A DNA stretch of 64,000 nt from Rhodococcus sp. B7740 (lineage in GTDB: Bacteria > Actinomycetota > Actinomycetes > Mycobacteriales > Mycobacteriaceae), in NCBI RefSeq assembly GCF_000954115.1, contig NZ_CP010797.1:1798001-1862000 (forward strand), read 5' to 3'. The translations under genes were made by a program, and so were the position numbers. The notes below the pieces were generated by a model that was not told the origin of the DNA, ran no database searches, and saw only the letters and a program-made list of their open reading frames with translations. Position 1 is the stretch's first letter. Each line of letters opens with the position of its first letter. This document shows positions 1 through 8,200 of this stretch, piece after piece.

Positions 1-99
1 GAGGTGTCCATCTCGTTCACCGTCACCGATCCCGACGCCCACTACCACGTCCCATTGCTGTTGTCCCCCTTCGCTTATTCGACCTATCGCGGGAGCTGA
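1..99 (+). CDS. uraH: 5-hydroxyisourate hydrolase, C-terminal fragment
   Basis: The first 32 codons read in frame to a TGA and end in YRGS, the C-terminal signature of the transthyretin-related 5-hydroxyisourate hydrolases. These enzymes open the ring of 5-hydroxyisourate, the product of urate oxidase, to give OHCU. The N-terminus lies outside the window. The urate oxidase gene starts one base after this stop, so the two are almost certainly cotranscribed and act in consecutive steps. The short length limits the call, but motif and neighbour agree. Confidence 0.85.
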   Translation, partial: EVSISFTVTDPDAHYHVPLLLSPFAYSTYRGS

Positions 100-100
100 C

Positions 101-1021
101 ATGACCGACCTGACCGGCAAGATCGTCCTCGGATCCAATCAGTACGGCAAGGCCGAGAACCGCGTGGTGCGGATCTATCGGGACTCGCCTCGGCACGAGA
201 TCCACGACATCAACGTGTCGAGCGCTCTGCGTGGCGATTTCTCTCCCGCGCATCTGGTGGGCGATCAATCCAATGTGCTTCCCACCGACACCCAGAAGCA
301 GACCGCGTACGCGTACGCGAAGACCAAGGGATTGCTCCACCTGGAGAGTTACGGCCTCGATCTGGCCCGCCACTTCGTCGACGATGTGGAGCCGGTGGAG
401 GGTGCGCGCATCGAACTAGAGGAGTACGCGTGGGCCCGCGCGGTGATCGACGGCGTCGAGCACGATCACACGTGGACCCGCAAGGGCGAGGAGATCCGTA
501 CGTCGGCGGTGACCGTCGAGGGCAAGGGTGACGCGCAGAAGACGTGGGTGATCAGCGGCTTCAAGGAGATGGTGATCCTCAAGTCCACGGGTTCGGAGTT
601 CCACGGATTCCTCGAGGACGACCTGACGATTCTCGAGCCCACGACCGACCGGGTGATGGCGACATCGTTGACAGCGCAGTGGCGATACACCACCACCGAC
701 GTCGAGTGGGATGCCGTCTACGCGGGCGTGAAGGCGGCGATGATCGAACGGTTCGCCAACCTGCAGTCACTGGCCCTCCAGCAGACCCTCTACGCCATGG
801 GCGAGGCGGTGCTGGAGAAGTATCCGTTCATCGCCGAGATCACCATGTCCGCACCGAACAAGCATCACTTCGTCTACGACCTGGGCAAGTTCGGCATCGA
901 GAACAATCTCGAGGTCTTCAACGCGGACGATCGGCCGTACGGTCTGATTCAGGCAACCGTCGAACGCGAGGATGCCCCGGACGCCGGAAGTGCCTGGCGG
1001 ACATACTCTGTCGTCGGATAG
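101..1021 (+). CDS. pucL: Urate oxidase (factor-independent urate hydroxylase)
   Basis: Oxidises urate to 5-hydroxyisourate with O2 and no metal or flavin. The 306-residue product has the usual bacterial uricase length of two T-fold repeats. Visible signatures are YGK near residues 15-17, carrying the Lys of the catalytic Lys-Thr pair, VLPTDT at 59-64 with the partner Thr, and NKHHF near residue 255 with the active-site His. The ATG is one base after the uraH stop, so translation is probably coupled. The product feeds the hydrolase encoded just upstream. Xanthine dehydrogenase, encoded 2.4 kb downstream, would supply urate. No anomaly seen. Confidence 0.96.
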   Translation: MTDLTGKIVLGSNQYGKAENRVVRIYRDSPRHEIHDINVSSALRGDFSPAHLVGDQSNVLPTDTQKQTAYAYAKTKGLLHLESYGLDLARHFVDDVEPVEGARIELEEYAWARAVIDGVEHDHTWTRKGEEIRTSAVTVEGKGDAQKTWVISGFKEMVILKSTGSEFHGFLEDDLTILEPTTDRVMATSLTAQWRYTTTDVEWDAVYAGVKAAMIERFANLQSLALQQTLYAMGEAVLEKYPFIAEITMSAPNKHHFVYDLGKFGIENNLEVFNADDRPYGLIQATVEREDAPDAGSAWRTYSVVG

Positions 1022-1031
1022 GGTGCCGCAC

Positions 1032-1664
1032 TCATGTGTGCAGCGCCGCGGTCCATTCCACCAACGGGGCGAGAGCTCGCCAGGCATCGCGCACCTTCGT
1101 CGCGGCCTTGGGTGTCTCGAGCCACGCGGGTGAGCCGAAATGCTTGCCCGCGGTGAGTGACTTGTGGCGCAAGAGGTCGATGCGCGGGTGGTCGAGCTCG
1201 TATCCCCGCGGCTTGGTCTTGAGCTTGTCGCCGCCGATCTCGTAGCCGGCCTTGGTCAGCGTCGCCAGTATCCGCTCGAGTTCGGCTCCGCGGACGTCGT
1301 CGTCGACGGTGCGGCGGTAGCGGGCAACGCCTTCGGACGAGGAGTTGTAGAAGCCGCCTGCAACGAACAATCCGGCGGGATCTATCTGCACGTAGAAGCC
1401 GAGACTGTCACCGCGAGCGACGAAGCCGCCCTGGTGGGTCTTGTACGGGGTCTTGTCCTTGGAGAAGCGAACGTCGCGGTAGGGGCGGAAGACCTTGGCG
1501 GTACCGAACTCCGATTCGAGTGTCGCGAGCAACGCCGTCATCGGACCCTTGACCGCGTTGTCGTAGACATCCTTGTGCTCGTTCCACCAGAGCTTGCTGT
1601 TGTCGGCTTCGAGGTCCTCGTAGAAGTCCAGGGCCGCGAAGGGTATTCCGGTGAAGCCAGTCAT
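1032..1664 (-). CDS. DUF2461 domain-containing protein
   Basis: A 210-residue protein matching the DUF2461 family (TIGR02453) over its whole length. It begins with a GIPFAALDFYEDLEADNS-type motif and has the conserved KDKTPYKTH stretch near residues 70-78 and an FYVQIDP segment. The function of the family is unknown. It converges with urate oxidase (10-base gap) and starts 9 bases after the stop of the PucR-type regulator, so it is probably read from the regulator transcript. Nothing in it ties it to purine metabolism beyond position. Confidence 0.85.
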   Translation of the reverse strand: MTGFTGIPFAALDFYEDLEADNSKLWWNEHKDVYDNAVKGPMTALLATLESEFGTAKVFRPYRDVRFSKDKTPYKTHQGGFVARGDSLGFYVQIDPAGLFVAGGFYNSSSEGVARYRRTVDDDVRGAELERILATLTKAGYEIGGDKLKTKPRGYELDHPRIDLLRHKSLTAGKHFGSPAWLETPKAATKVRDAWRALAPLVEWTAALHT

Positions 1665-1673
1665 CGTTCGATC

Positions 1674-3242
1674 CTATGCGGCCCCGGTAGCCGACGAACG
1701 AGGGATGGATTGAAGCGCGAGATAGACATCGAGCCGATCCGAGGTGGAACTCATATCGCGGCCCAGCAACTCCTCGACTCGCTTGATTCGGTACCGCACG
1801 GTGTTCAGGTGTACGTGCAACGATTCGGCCGTTCGGTTCCACGATCCGCCGGTGGCCAGGAACTCGCGGAGGGTATCGGTCAGACCGGCATCGGTTCGCC
1901 TGTCGTAGTCGAGCAGCGGCGCCAGAACGTGTTCGACGAACGACCGACGCACGTCGTCGGGCAGAGCCGAGAGCATCGTCACCGCCGATGTCGGTTGCGC
2001 ACCCGCGGTGATGGTCACCGGGCTCGACCCTTGCCTGCTCATTTCCAGTGCGTGGCGGGCCGATCGCAGCGCGCCGTCGATGGTGATCCCGGTCGCTTCG
2101 GAACTGACGCCCACGAGCAGACGGCTGTGTCCGATGCCGGAGCCCAAACGGCTCAATCGGGTTCGCAGTGTGTGCGTGAAGCTCGGATCGTCGGTGTTCA
2201 CGACGGCGACGATGTCGCCGTGCGTGCTGCATCCGACGCACCCGCCGCCGAAGGAGGTCAGGGTGTCGCTGAGAACCGTGCGCAGCATCTCGCGCAGGTC
2301 GATCCGTCCGCTGTGGACGACCCTGACGACCACCAGCGAGCGGTCCGGGTCGACTCCTGCCTGGCGCAGCCGCGTCATGGCTTCGGGTCTGGTGCTGTCG
2401 GTTTCGATCAACGCCACTGCCTGGTCGGCGATTTCACGACGGACCAGCCGTCCCTCCTCGCGTCGAGCACGATCGAGCGCGGCGATCGCCGCGAGCTGAC
2501 CGAACGCGTCGGAGATGGCGGGTGGGAACGTCGCCATGTCTCCGGCCACTGCGAGGAACCATCGCGTGGTCCGCTGCACGAGCGACGGTCCGATGCCGAA
2601 GATGCTGTACACATCGCCGTCACCGAGAGTGGTTGTCGTGGGGAGCCTTTCGGAGGACAGCGCGGCGTGCGTCAGCGTGTCCACGTCGGCATCGGTGAAC
2701 GCCGAGACCTCGGCGACCAGCCGACGTCCGGTCGCGGTGAAGATCAGACACGCCATCCCGGTCTCCCTGGAGGTGTGCAACGCCAACTCGTCGAGCGCTC
2801 TGCCGTCCGCGATCGCCGTGAGCAGCTGACGTTGCCGGACGAGCGAGGTGTTCAGCATGGCTATGCGGTCTCCGGTGACACGGCCGACGAGGAACTCGGT
2901 CACCTCCCCGAACGACACGGCCTCGGGTATTGCGAGCAGCGGTAGACCGTGCCGCTCGCAGGCCTCGATCAGGTCGGGTGGGACGTGGCCGAGAAGCCCT
3001 TCACCGGCGGCCAGTGCCGACGCTCCCGATTCGGTGACGGCCCGGACGAACATCTCACTGTCCGCGCGCGTTCGATGCCATACGAGACCGGTGATGACCA
3101 GCTCACCACCCGCGATGTAGCGCGACGGGTCGGGCAGATCCGTCGTGTACGTCCATCGCAACGTCCGACCCAGTGCGTCGGTATCGGAGGTGAGCAATCG
3201 AATGCCGAGCTGCGCGGCGTCCAGCAAGTCCTTGACCTGCAC
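1674..3242 (-). CDS. PucR family transcriptional regulator
   Basis: A 522-residue regulator with an N-terminal PucR domain (VKDLLD... and a PSRYIAGGELVITG segment, about residues 2-125), a central GGDEF-like/CdaR region, and a C-terminal helix-turn-helix with LHVHLNTVRYRIKRVEELLG. The GTG at 3242 is preceded by GGGAGG at good spacing and begins VQVKDLLD, the usual family N-terminus. A longer reading frame upstream is not supported. PucR proteins control purine catabolism in Bacillus. Here the gene is divergent from xanthine dehydrogenase and next to urate oxidase, so it is the likely local regulator. The ligand is not known from sequence. Confidence 0.9.
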   Translation of the reverse strand: MQVKDLLDAAQLGIRLLTSDTDALGRTLRWTYTTDLPDPSRYIAGGELVITGLVWHRTRADSEMFVRAVTESGASALAAGEGLLGHVPPDLIEACERHGLPLLAIPEAVSFGEVTEFLVGRVTGDRIAMLNTSLVRQRQLLTAIADGRALDELALHTSRETGMACLIFTATGRRLVAEVSAFTDADVDTLTHAALSSERLPTTTTLGDGDVYSIFGIGPSLVQRTTRWFLAVAGDMATFPPAISDAFGQLAAIAALDRARREEGRLVRREIADQAVALIETDSTRPEAMTRLRQAGVDPDRSLVVVRVVHSGRIDLREMLRTVLSDTLTSFGGGCVGCSTHGDIVAVVNTDDPSFTHTLRTRLSRLGSGIGHSRLLVGVSSEATGITIDGALRSARHALEMSRQGSSPVTITAGAQPTSAVTMLSALPDDVRRSFVEHVLAPLLDYDRRTDAGLTDTLREFLATGGSWNRTAESLHVHLNTVRYRIKRVEELLGRDMSSTSDRLDVYLALQSIPRSSATGAA

Positions 3243-3331
3243 TGCGGTTCCTCCCCCGGCCCTCGCTGAGCGTGCCCGAAACAGCCGAGCGCGTAGGAAG
3301 AAACAGTATGTGTGGGTTGTTTCCACCGGGT

Positions 3332-3349
3332 TTCGGGCGTATCGCCGAA
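3332..3349. promoter_or_regulatory. Weak dyad in the PucR/xanthine dehydrogenase divergent promoter
   Basis: The 216-base gap between the divergent regulator and FAD-subunit genes contains TTCGG-N8-CCGAA. It is the clearest symmetric element seen in the gap and a candidate operator for the PucR-type protein. Five-base arms are short and could occur by chance in GC-rich DNA. Confidence 0.2.
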
Positions 3350-3458
3350 CGACCGAAGATCGGTAACAGATACTCATTACAGTTCGAGAGGACACATCGG
3401 CTGGTGGATCTGCCGGCGTGGAGGATCCGCCGGCGAGGACGAGGGGTGAACGACGACC

Positions 3459-4271
3459 ATGGATCTCGGTACTGTCGACGACATCGTGCTTCCCGGCTCC
3501 CGCGCGGACCTTCCGCCAGGACGTGTGGACACTGCGGTCCTCGCGGGAGGTACCTGGCTGTTCTCGGAGAAGCAGGACCATCTGGCCACCCTCGTCGACA
3601 TCACCGCCTTGGGCTGGGAGCCGTTGACAGTCACCGAGACCGGGCTCTCGATCGCCGCGACGTGCACCATCGAGACGCTGGCACGCTACACCTCTCCGTG
3701 GCCGGCCACCGCGCTGTTTCCCCGCTGCGCAGCAGCATTGTTGGCCTCGTTCAAGATCTGGAAGACCGCCACCGTCGGCGGCAACATCGCGCTGGCTCTT
3801 CCTGCCGGAGCGATGATCTCGTTGACCGCAGCCCTCGACGGCGTCGGGCAGGTGTGGTCGGGCGATGGCCCCGATCACGACTATCGCATCGCGATCGCAG
3901 ACCTGGTCACGGGCCCGCACGCCAATGCCCTCCGACCGGGAGACGTGCTGCGCAGTATCGATGTTCCACTGCACGCTCTCCAGTCGCGAACGGCGATGCG
4001 CAAGCTCGCGCTGTCACCGCTCGGCCGATCGGCGGCCGTGGTGATCGGGCGGGTCGACGAGGGCGGCGAGTTCGTTCTGACCGTCAGCGCGTCGACCGTC
4101 CGTCCGTTCGTTCTACGCTTCCCGGCCCTGCCGACGGCGGGCGAGCTCGACGACGCGCTCGCCGCCACCATCGGTCCCCAGCACTGGTACGACGACCCCC
4201 ACGGGGCTCCGGACTGGCGGCGTCACATCAGTTGCACTGCAGCGCAGCAGATTCGCGAGGAGTTGTCATGA
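3459..4271 (+). CDS. Xanthine dehydrogenase family protein, FAD-binding subunit
   Basis: A 270-residue FAD subunit of a molybdenum hydroxylase (CoxM/XdhB type). It transfers electrons from the iron-sulfur centres to NAD+ or another acceptor. The FAD loops are visible: VLAGGTW near residues 27-33 and TVGGNIALALPAGAM near 106-120. The stop overlaps the ATG of the next gene as ATGA (4268-4271), so the two subunits are translationally coupled. Together with the downstream fusion protein it forms a complete two-polypeptide enzyme. Substrate is inferred as xanthine/hypoxanthine from the adjacent urate genes and PucR regulator. Confidence 0.88.
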   Translation: MDLGTVDDIVLPGSRADLPPGRVDTAVLAGGTWLFSEKQDHLATLVDITALGWEPLTVTETGLSIAATCTIETLARYTSPWPATALFPRCAAALLASFKIWKTATVGGNIALALPAGAMISLTAALDGVGQVWSGDGPDHDYRIAIADLVTGPHANALRPGDVLRSIDVPLHALQSRTAMRKLALSPLGRSAAVVIGRVDEGGEFVLTVSASTVRPFVLRFPALPTAGELDDALAATIGPQHWYDDPHGAPDWRRHISCTAAQQIREELS

Positions 4272-6982
4272 TCGTAGACATCAACGGTGTGCCGACCGAT
4301 GTCACTCCACGGCCAGGTCAGTGTCTGCGCACCATGCTCCGTGAACACGACCACTTCGAGGTGAAGAAGGGGTGCGACGCGGGCGACTGCGGCGCATGTT
4401 CGGTTCTCGTCGACGGTGAACCGGTGCATTCGTGCATCTTCCCCGCGTTCCGTGCAGCGAACCGGTCCGTCACCACCGTTGCGGGGCTCGGTACACCGGA
4501 CGATCTCCATCCGATGCAGAGCCGGTTCGTCGAAGCCGCCGGATTCCAGTGTGGGTTCTGCACTGCGGGAATGATCGTCACGGCCTCGACGCTGACCGAG
4601 GGCGATCTGGACGAGCTTCCCGAACGGCTGAAGGGAAACCTGTGTCGCTGCACCGGGTATCGCGCCGTGTCCGACGCCGTCTGCGGAGTGGTCAACACCG
4701 AGAAGTCCGTCGACGGTCCGGCGTGTGGACGGTCCCTCGCGGCACCGGCAAGTACCCGCATCGTCACCGGAACCGAGCCATACACACTCGACCACACCCC
4801 TCCCGGATTGCTGCACGCCAGTGTTCTCGGAAGTCCACACGCACATGCCCGGATCGTGTCCATCGATACCAGCGCGGCCGAGCAGGTGCCGGGCGTCCAG
4901 TTGATCCTGACTGCGAAAGACAGTCCGAGAACCGCGTTCTCGACGGCCCGACACGACCGCCGCGTCGACGATCCGGACGACACCCACGTTCTCGATACCG
5001 TCGTGCGCTTCATCGGCCAGCGAGTGGCGATCGTCGTAGCAGAATCGGTCGCGGCAGCCGAGGAAGGGTGCCGCGCTCTCGTCGTCGAGTACGACGTGCT
5101 GCCCGCAGTGTTCGATCCGGAGTCCGCGCTCGCCCACGATGCGCCGAAGATCCACGGCGACAAGGACGCGACGGCTCGGATCGCGGATCCGTCGCGCAAT
5201 CTGGTGGCCGAGCTGCACGGCAGTACCGGGGACGTCGACGCAGGCGTTCGCGACGCAGCTGCGGTGGTCACCGGCCGCTGGACCACTCAGCGGATTCAGC
5301 ACGTGCACTTGGAAACCCACGGCACCATCGGCTGGTTGGACGAGACCGGAAAGCTGAATCTGCGCACCAGCACTCAGGTTCCGTTTCTGGTGCGAGACGA
5401 GATCTGCGAGATCTTCGGCTTGGCACGCGATCGCGTCCGCGTGTTCACCGCGCGCGTCGGCGGCGGATTCGGCGGCAAGCAGGAGTTGCTCACCGAGGAC
5501 GTGGTGGCGCTGGCGGTACTGCGTACCGGTAGACCGGTGCAGTTCGAGTTCACGCGCACGGACGAGTTCACCGTGTCGCCGTGTCGTCACCCGTTCCGTG
5601 TCGACGTCACCGCCGCCGCGAGCGCCGACGGTATCCTGACGGCCCTGTCGATCGACGTCCTCACCGACGCCGGTGCCTACGGGAACCACAGTGCCGGTGT
5701 GATGTTCCACGGCTGCGGCGAGTCGGTGGCGATCTACCGGTGCGCCAACAAGCGCGTCGACGCGAAAACCGTGTACACCAACAACATTCCGTCCGGAGCC
5801 TTCCGCGGTTACGGGTTGGGGCAGGTGATGTTCGCGATCGAATCGGCGATGGACGATCTCGCCCGAGAGATCGACATCGATCCGTTCGAGTTCCGCAGGC
5901 GCAACGTGATCGTCCCCGGCGACGACATCGTCGCCGCCCACCACGAGGCGGACGATCTGCAGTTCGGCAGCTACGGCCTCGACCAGTGCATCGATCTGGC
6001 CGAAGCCGCTCTGCGACGTGGCAACGGCGAGCACGCACCGGCGGGATGGAAGGTCGGCGAAGGGATGGCGGTGGCCATGATCGCGACCATTCCGCCGCGC
6101 GGTCACCGCGCCGAGACCTCGGTGGCATTGCTGCCCGAGGGTCGGTACGAGATACGGGTCGGGACTGCAGAATTCGGCAACGGCACCACCACCGTCCACA
6201 CTCAGATCGCGGCGAGTGAGCTGGGCACGTCCGTCGACCGCATCGGAGTCGATCAATCCGACACCGACTCGGTCACGTACGACACGGGCGCATTCGGTTC
6301 GGCGGGCACCGTGGTGGCGGGCAAGGCCCTGTACGCGGCGGTTCGCGCGATGTCGACTCGGATCCTGGAGTTGGCCGCCGCCGTGACCGGACACCGGAAT
6401 TCGGACTGCACACTCGGACCGGAGGGGGTGCGCTGCGGAGATCGCTTCGTCACCCTCGACGACGTTCTGACGATGGCAGGAGGCACCCTCGTGACCGCGG
6501 GCAACAGTGGTGGGCTGCCGCGTTCGCTCGCGTTCAACGTGCACGCGTTCCGGGTGGCGGTGCACGAGGACACCGGTACCGTGAAAATACTGCAGTCGGT
6601 GCAGAGCGCGGACGCAGGAACCGTGATGAACCCGCAGCAGTGCCGTGGACAGGTCGAGGGTGGCGTCGCCCAGGCGATCGGGAGCGCACTGTACGAGGAG
6701 ATTCGTACCGACGGTGCCGGTCTGGTCACCACCGATTCGATTCGCAGCTATCACGTTCCGCAGTTCGCGGACATTCCCCGCACCGAGGTTCTGTTCGCCG
6801 ACACCTACGACCGTCTGGGTCCGTTCGGTGCCAAGTCGATGAGCGAGTCTCCGTACAACCCCGTGGCACCGGCTCTGGCCAACGCGATCCGTGACGCCGT
6901 CGGTGCCCGACTGTACGACCTGCCCATGTCGTCGGACCGGGTGTGGCGTGCGGTCAGCGGTCGTAGAAGGTCTGCAGAATGA
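4268..6982 (+). CDS. Xanthine dehydrogenase, fused [2Fe-2S] and molybdopterin-binding subunit
   Basis: The 904-residue product joins two normally separate subunits. Residues 1-150 carry both [2Fe-2S] sites: Cys36, Cys41, Cys44 and Cys56, then Cys95, Cys98, Cys126 and Cys128 (CGFC and CRC). After a short linker, about residues 170-904 form the molybdopterin domain with RVGGGFGGKQ, SGAFRGYG and a C-terminal GAKSMSES that holds the probable catalytic Glu. Role: hydroxylation of hypoxanthine/xanthine to urate. Start ATG overlaps the FAD-subunit stop. The 3' end overlaps the convergent Lrp-type gene by 29 bases. Another azaheterocycle substrate is possible. Confidence 0.9.
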   Translation: MIVDINGVPTDVTPRPGQCLRTMLREHDHFEVKKGCDAGDCGACSVLVDGEPVHSCIFPAFRAANRSVTTVAGLGTPDDLHPMQSRFVEAAGFQCGFCTAGMIVTASTLTEGDLDELPERLKGNLCRCTGYRAVSDAVCGVVNTEKSVDGPACGRSLAAPASTRIVTGTEPYTLDHTPPGLLHASVLGSPHAHARIVSIDTSAAEQVPGVQLILTAKDSPRTAFSTARHDRRVDDPDDTHVLDTVVRFIGQRVAIVVAESVAAAEEGCRALVVEYDVLPAVFDPESALAHDAPKIHGDKDATARIADPSRNLVAELHGSTGDVDAGVRDAAAVVTGRWTTQRIQHVHLETHGTIGWLDETGKLNLRTSTQVPFLVRDEICEIFGLARDRVRVFTARVGGGFGGKQELLTEDVVALAVLRTGRPVQFEFTRTDEFTVSPCRHPFRVDVTAAASADGILTALSIDVLTDAGAYGNHSAGVMFHGCGESVAIYRCANKRVDAKTVYTNNIPSGAFRGYGLGQVMFAIESAMDDLAREIDIDPFEFRRRNVIVPGDDIVAAHHEADDLQFGSYGLDQCIDLAEAALRRGNGEHAPAGWKVGEGMAVAMIATIPPRGHRAETSVALLPEGRYEIRVGTAEFGNGTTTVHTQIAASELGTSVDRIGVDQSDTDSVTYDTGAFGSAGTVVAGKALYAAVRAMSTRILELAAAVTGHRNSDCTLGPEGVRCGDRFVTLDDVLTMAGGTLVTAGNSGGLPRSLAFNVHAFRVAVHEDTGTVKILQSVQSADAGTVMNPQQCRGQVEGGVAQAIGSALYEEIRTDGAGLVTTDSIRSYHVPQFADIPRTEVLFADTYDRLGPFGAKSMSESPYNPVAPALANAIRDAVGARLYDLPMSSDRVWRAVSGRRRSAE

Positions 6983-7391
6983 TCGTGCTGCGTGTCCGCA
7001 CGTTGGCGGTTGCTCGGATCTCCTGCAGCAGACGCTCGAGCGCCCTCGGCGACTCGACGCGTACCAGCAGGACGTAGCTTTCCTCACCGGCAACCGAGTG
7101 GCACGACTCGATGGCCGACAGATGCTTCAACCTGGCGGGGGCATCGTCCGGTTGCGCGGGATCGATCGGAGTGATGGCCACGAACGCCGACAGCGGCCGG
7201 CCGAGGGCCTCCGGGTCGACCTGCGCCGTGTACCCACGGATCACGCGTCGGGACTCCAGCCGCCTGACTCTGGATTGAACGGCCGAGACGGACAGCGAAG
7301 CCTTCTCCGCCAACGTCGCCAGAGTGGCGCGTCCGTCGGAGACAAGCTCGTCGATGATCAAACGATCGACGCGATCGAGATTTTCACTCAC
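6954..7391 (-). CDS. Lrp/AsnC family transcriptional regulator
   Basis: A 145-residue feast/famine regulator. Residues 1-60 are an AsnC-type winged helix (LDRVDRLIIDELVSDGRATL, then SVSAVQSRVRRLE as recognition helix). Residues 65-145 are the RAM ligand domain. The 3' end overlaps the xanthine dehydrogenase gene on the other strand by 29 bases, so convergent transcripts would be complementary there. The target is unknown. The nearest gene on the same strand is the CPBP protease upstream of it, with no obvious amino-acid gene adjacent. Confidence 0.88.
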   Translation of the reverse strand: MSENLDRVDRLIIDELVSDGRATLATLAEKASLSVSAVQSRVRRLESRRVIRGYTAQVDPEALGRPLSAFVAITPIDPAQPDDAPARLKHLSAIESCHSVAGEESYVLLVRVESPRALERLLQEIRATANVRTRSTIILQTFYDR

Positions 7392-7489
7392 CTGCGCAAT
7401 GTAGCCCAGATCCCGAACGAATCAGCGGCCAGATCCGTTATCGCTGGTCGAATCGGTGCTTGCGCCTCTTTTCGATCGTCCGGCAGAGG

Positions 7490-8200
7490 TCACACGAAGA
7501 GCGGCGGTAGGGCGAGAACCATGACCGCCGACCAACTGACGTGCGTCAGGATCGGCGCAAGAATTCCGCCGGACGCACGCCGCTGCAGTCCCATCACGTA
7601 CCCCAGAAGTACCGCGGCGAAGCCGAGCATCGGGTTGCCCGAGGCGAGGGTGGCGATCGCGTAGACGACCGTCGAGATGATGACCGGATGCCTGACGCCG
7701 ATGGCCGCGTACAACGCTCCTCGGAAGAAGATCTCCTCGGCGACGCCGTTGAGCAGCGCGATGAACACGATGAGCACCAGAGAACCCACCCGAGCGTGCG
7801 CCAGTACGTTCTCGGTGAAGTCGGCGAGCGGCGGTATCTGGCGAACGACGAGTCCGCCGAGCATGAACACCCCACCGACGGCGAGGCCGATCAGGATGGG
7901 TGTGACGATCGGTCGCCTGATCGATCCCCCGACCTGAATGCGTCCGAGATGCAATGGGCCCGAGAGGAATCCACCTATCGTCCACACCGCCGCCAACACC
8001 AGGGTCAGCGCGTAGAACGCCGGATCGCCCGGCTCGACCTTGAGCGAGAAATAGAGCACCGTCGCACCGATCACCAGTGTGATCAGCACGATGATTCGCC
8101 GCTTGCGGAACGCTGCGTCGGACTCCTTGTGATCGCGCTCGACCGGGTCGACCAGAGCGGACTTCATCACGTTGAGCGCGGTCGTGGACCACGTTCCCAT
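7490..8200 (-). CDS. CPBP family intramembrane metalloprotease
   Basis: A 236-residue polytopic membrane protein with about six hydrophobic segments between residues 35 and 236. The CPBP (Abi/Rce1-like) motif EEIFFRG lies near residue 155, giving the EExxxR glutamates, and a later His is in LTHVSW near the C-terminus. Such proteins are probable intramembrane proteases; substrates are mostly unknown. The ATG at 8200 shares one base with the stop of the upstream SDR gene (TGATG), which decides this start against a longer frame. The two genes form an operon. Confidence 0.85.
   Translation of the reverse strand: MGTWSTTALNVMKSALVDPVERDHKESDAAFRKRRIIVLITLVIGATVLYFSLKVEPGDPAFYALTLVLAAVWTIGGFLSGPLHLGRIQVGGSIRRPIVTPILIGLAVGGVFMLGGLVVRQIPPLADFTENVLAHARVGSLVLIVFIALLNGVAEEIFFRGALYAAIGVRHPVIISTVVYAIATLASGNPMLGFAAVLLGYVMGLQRRASGGILAPILTHVSWSAVMVLALPPLFV

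Noticed and set aside
1164..2945. 593-codon open frame on the plus strand
   Set aside because: It lies wholly opposite the DUF2461 and PucR-type genes, has no recognisable domain, and is typical of GC-rich antisense frames.
3243..3974. N-terminal extension of the PucR-type regulator
   Set aside because: The extension crosses the divergent promoter and the start of the FAD-subunit gene; the GTG at 3242 has a good ribosome site and the family N-terminus.
4223..7093. 956-codon open frame on the minus strand
   Set aside because: Antisense to the xanthine dehydrogenase fusion, whose cysteines and molybdopterin motifs are clear; Arg/His/Gly-rich composition marks it as a shadow.
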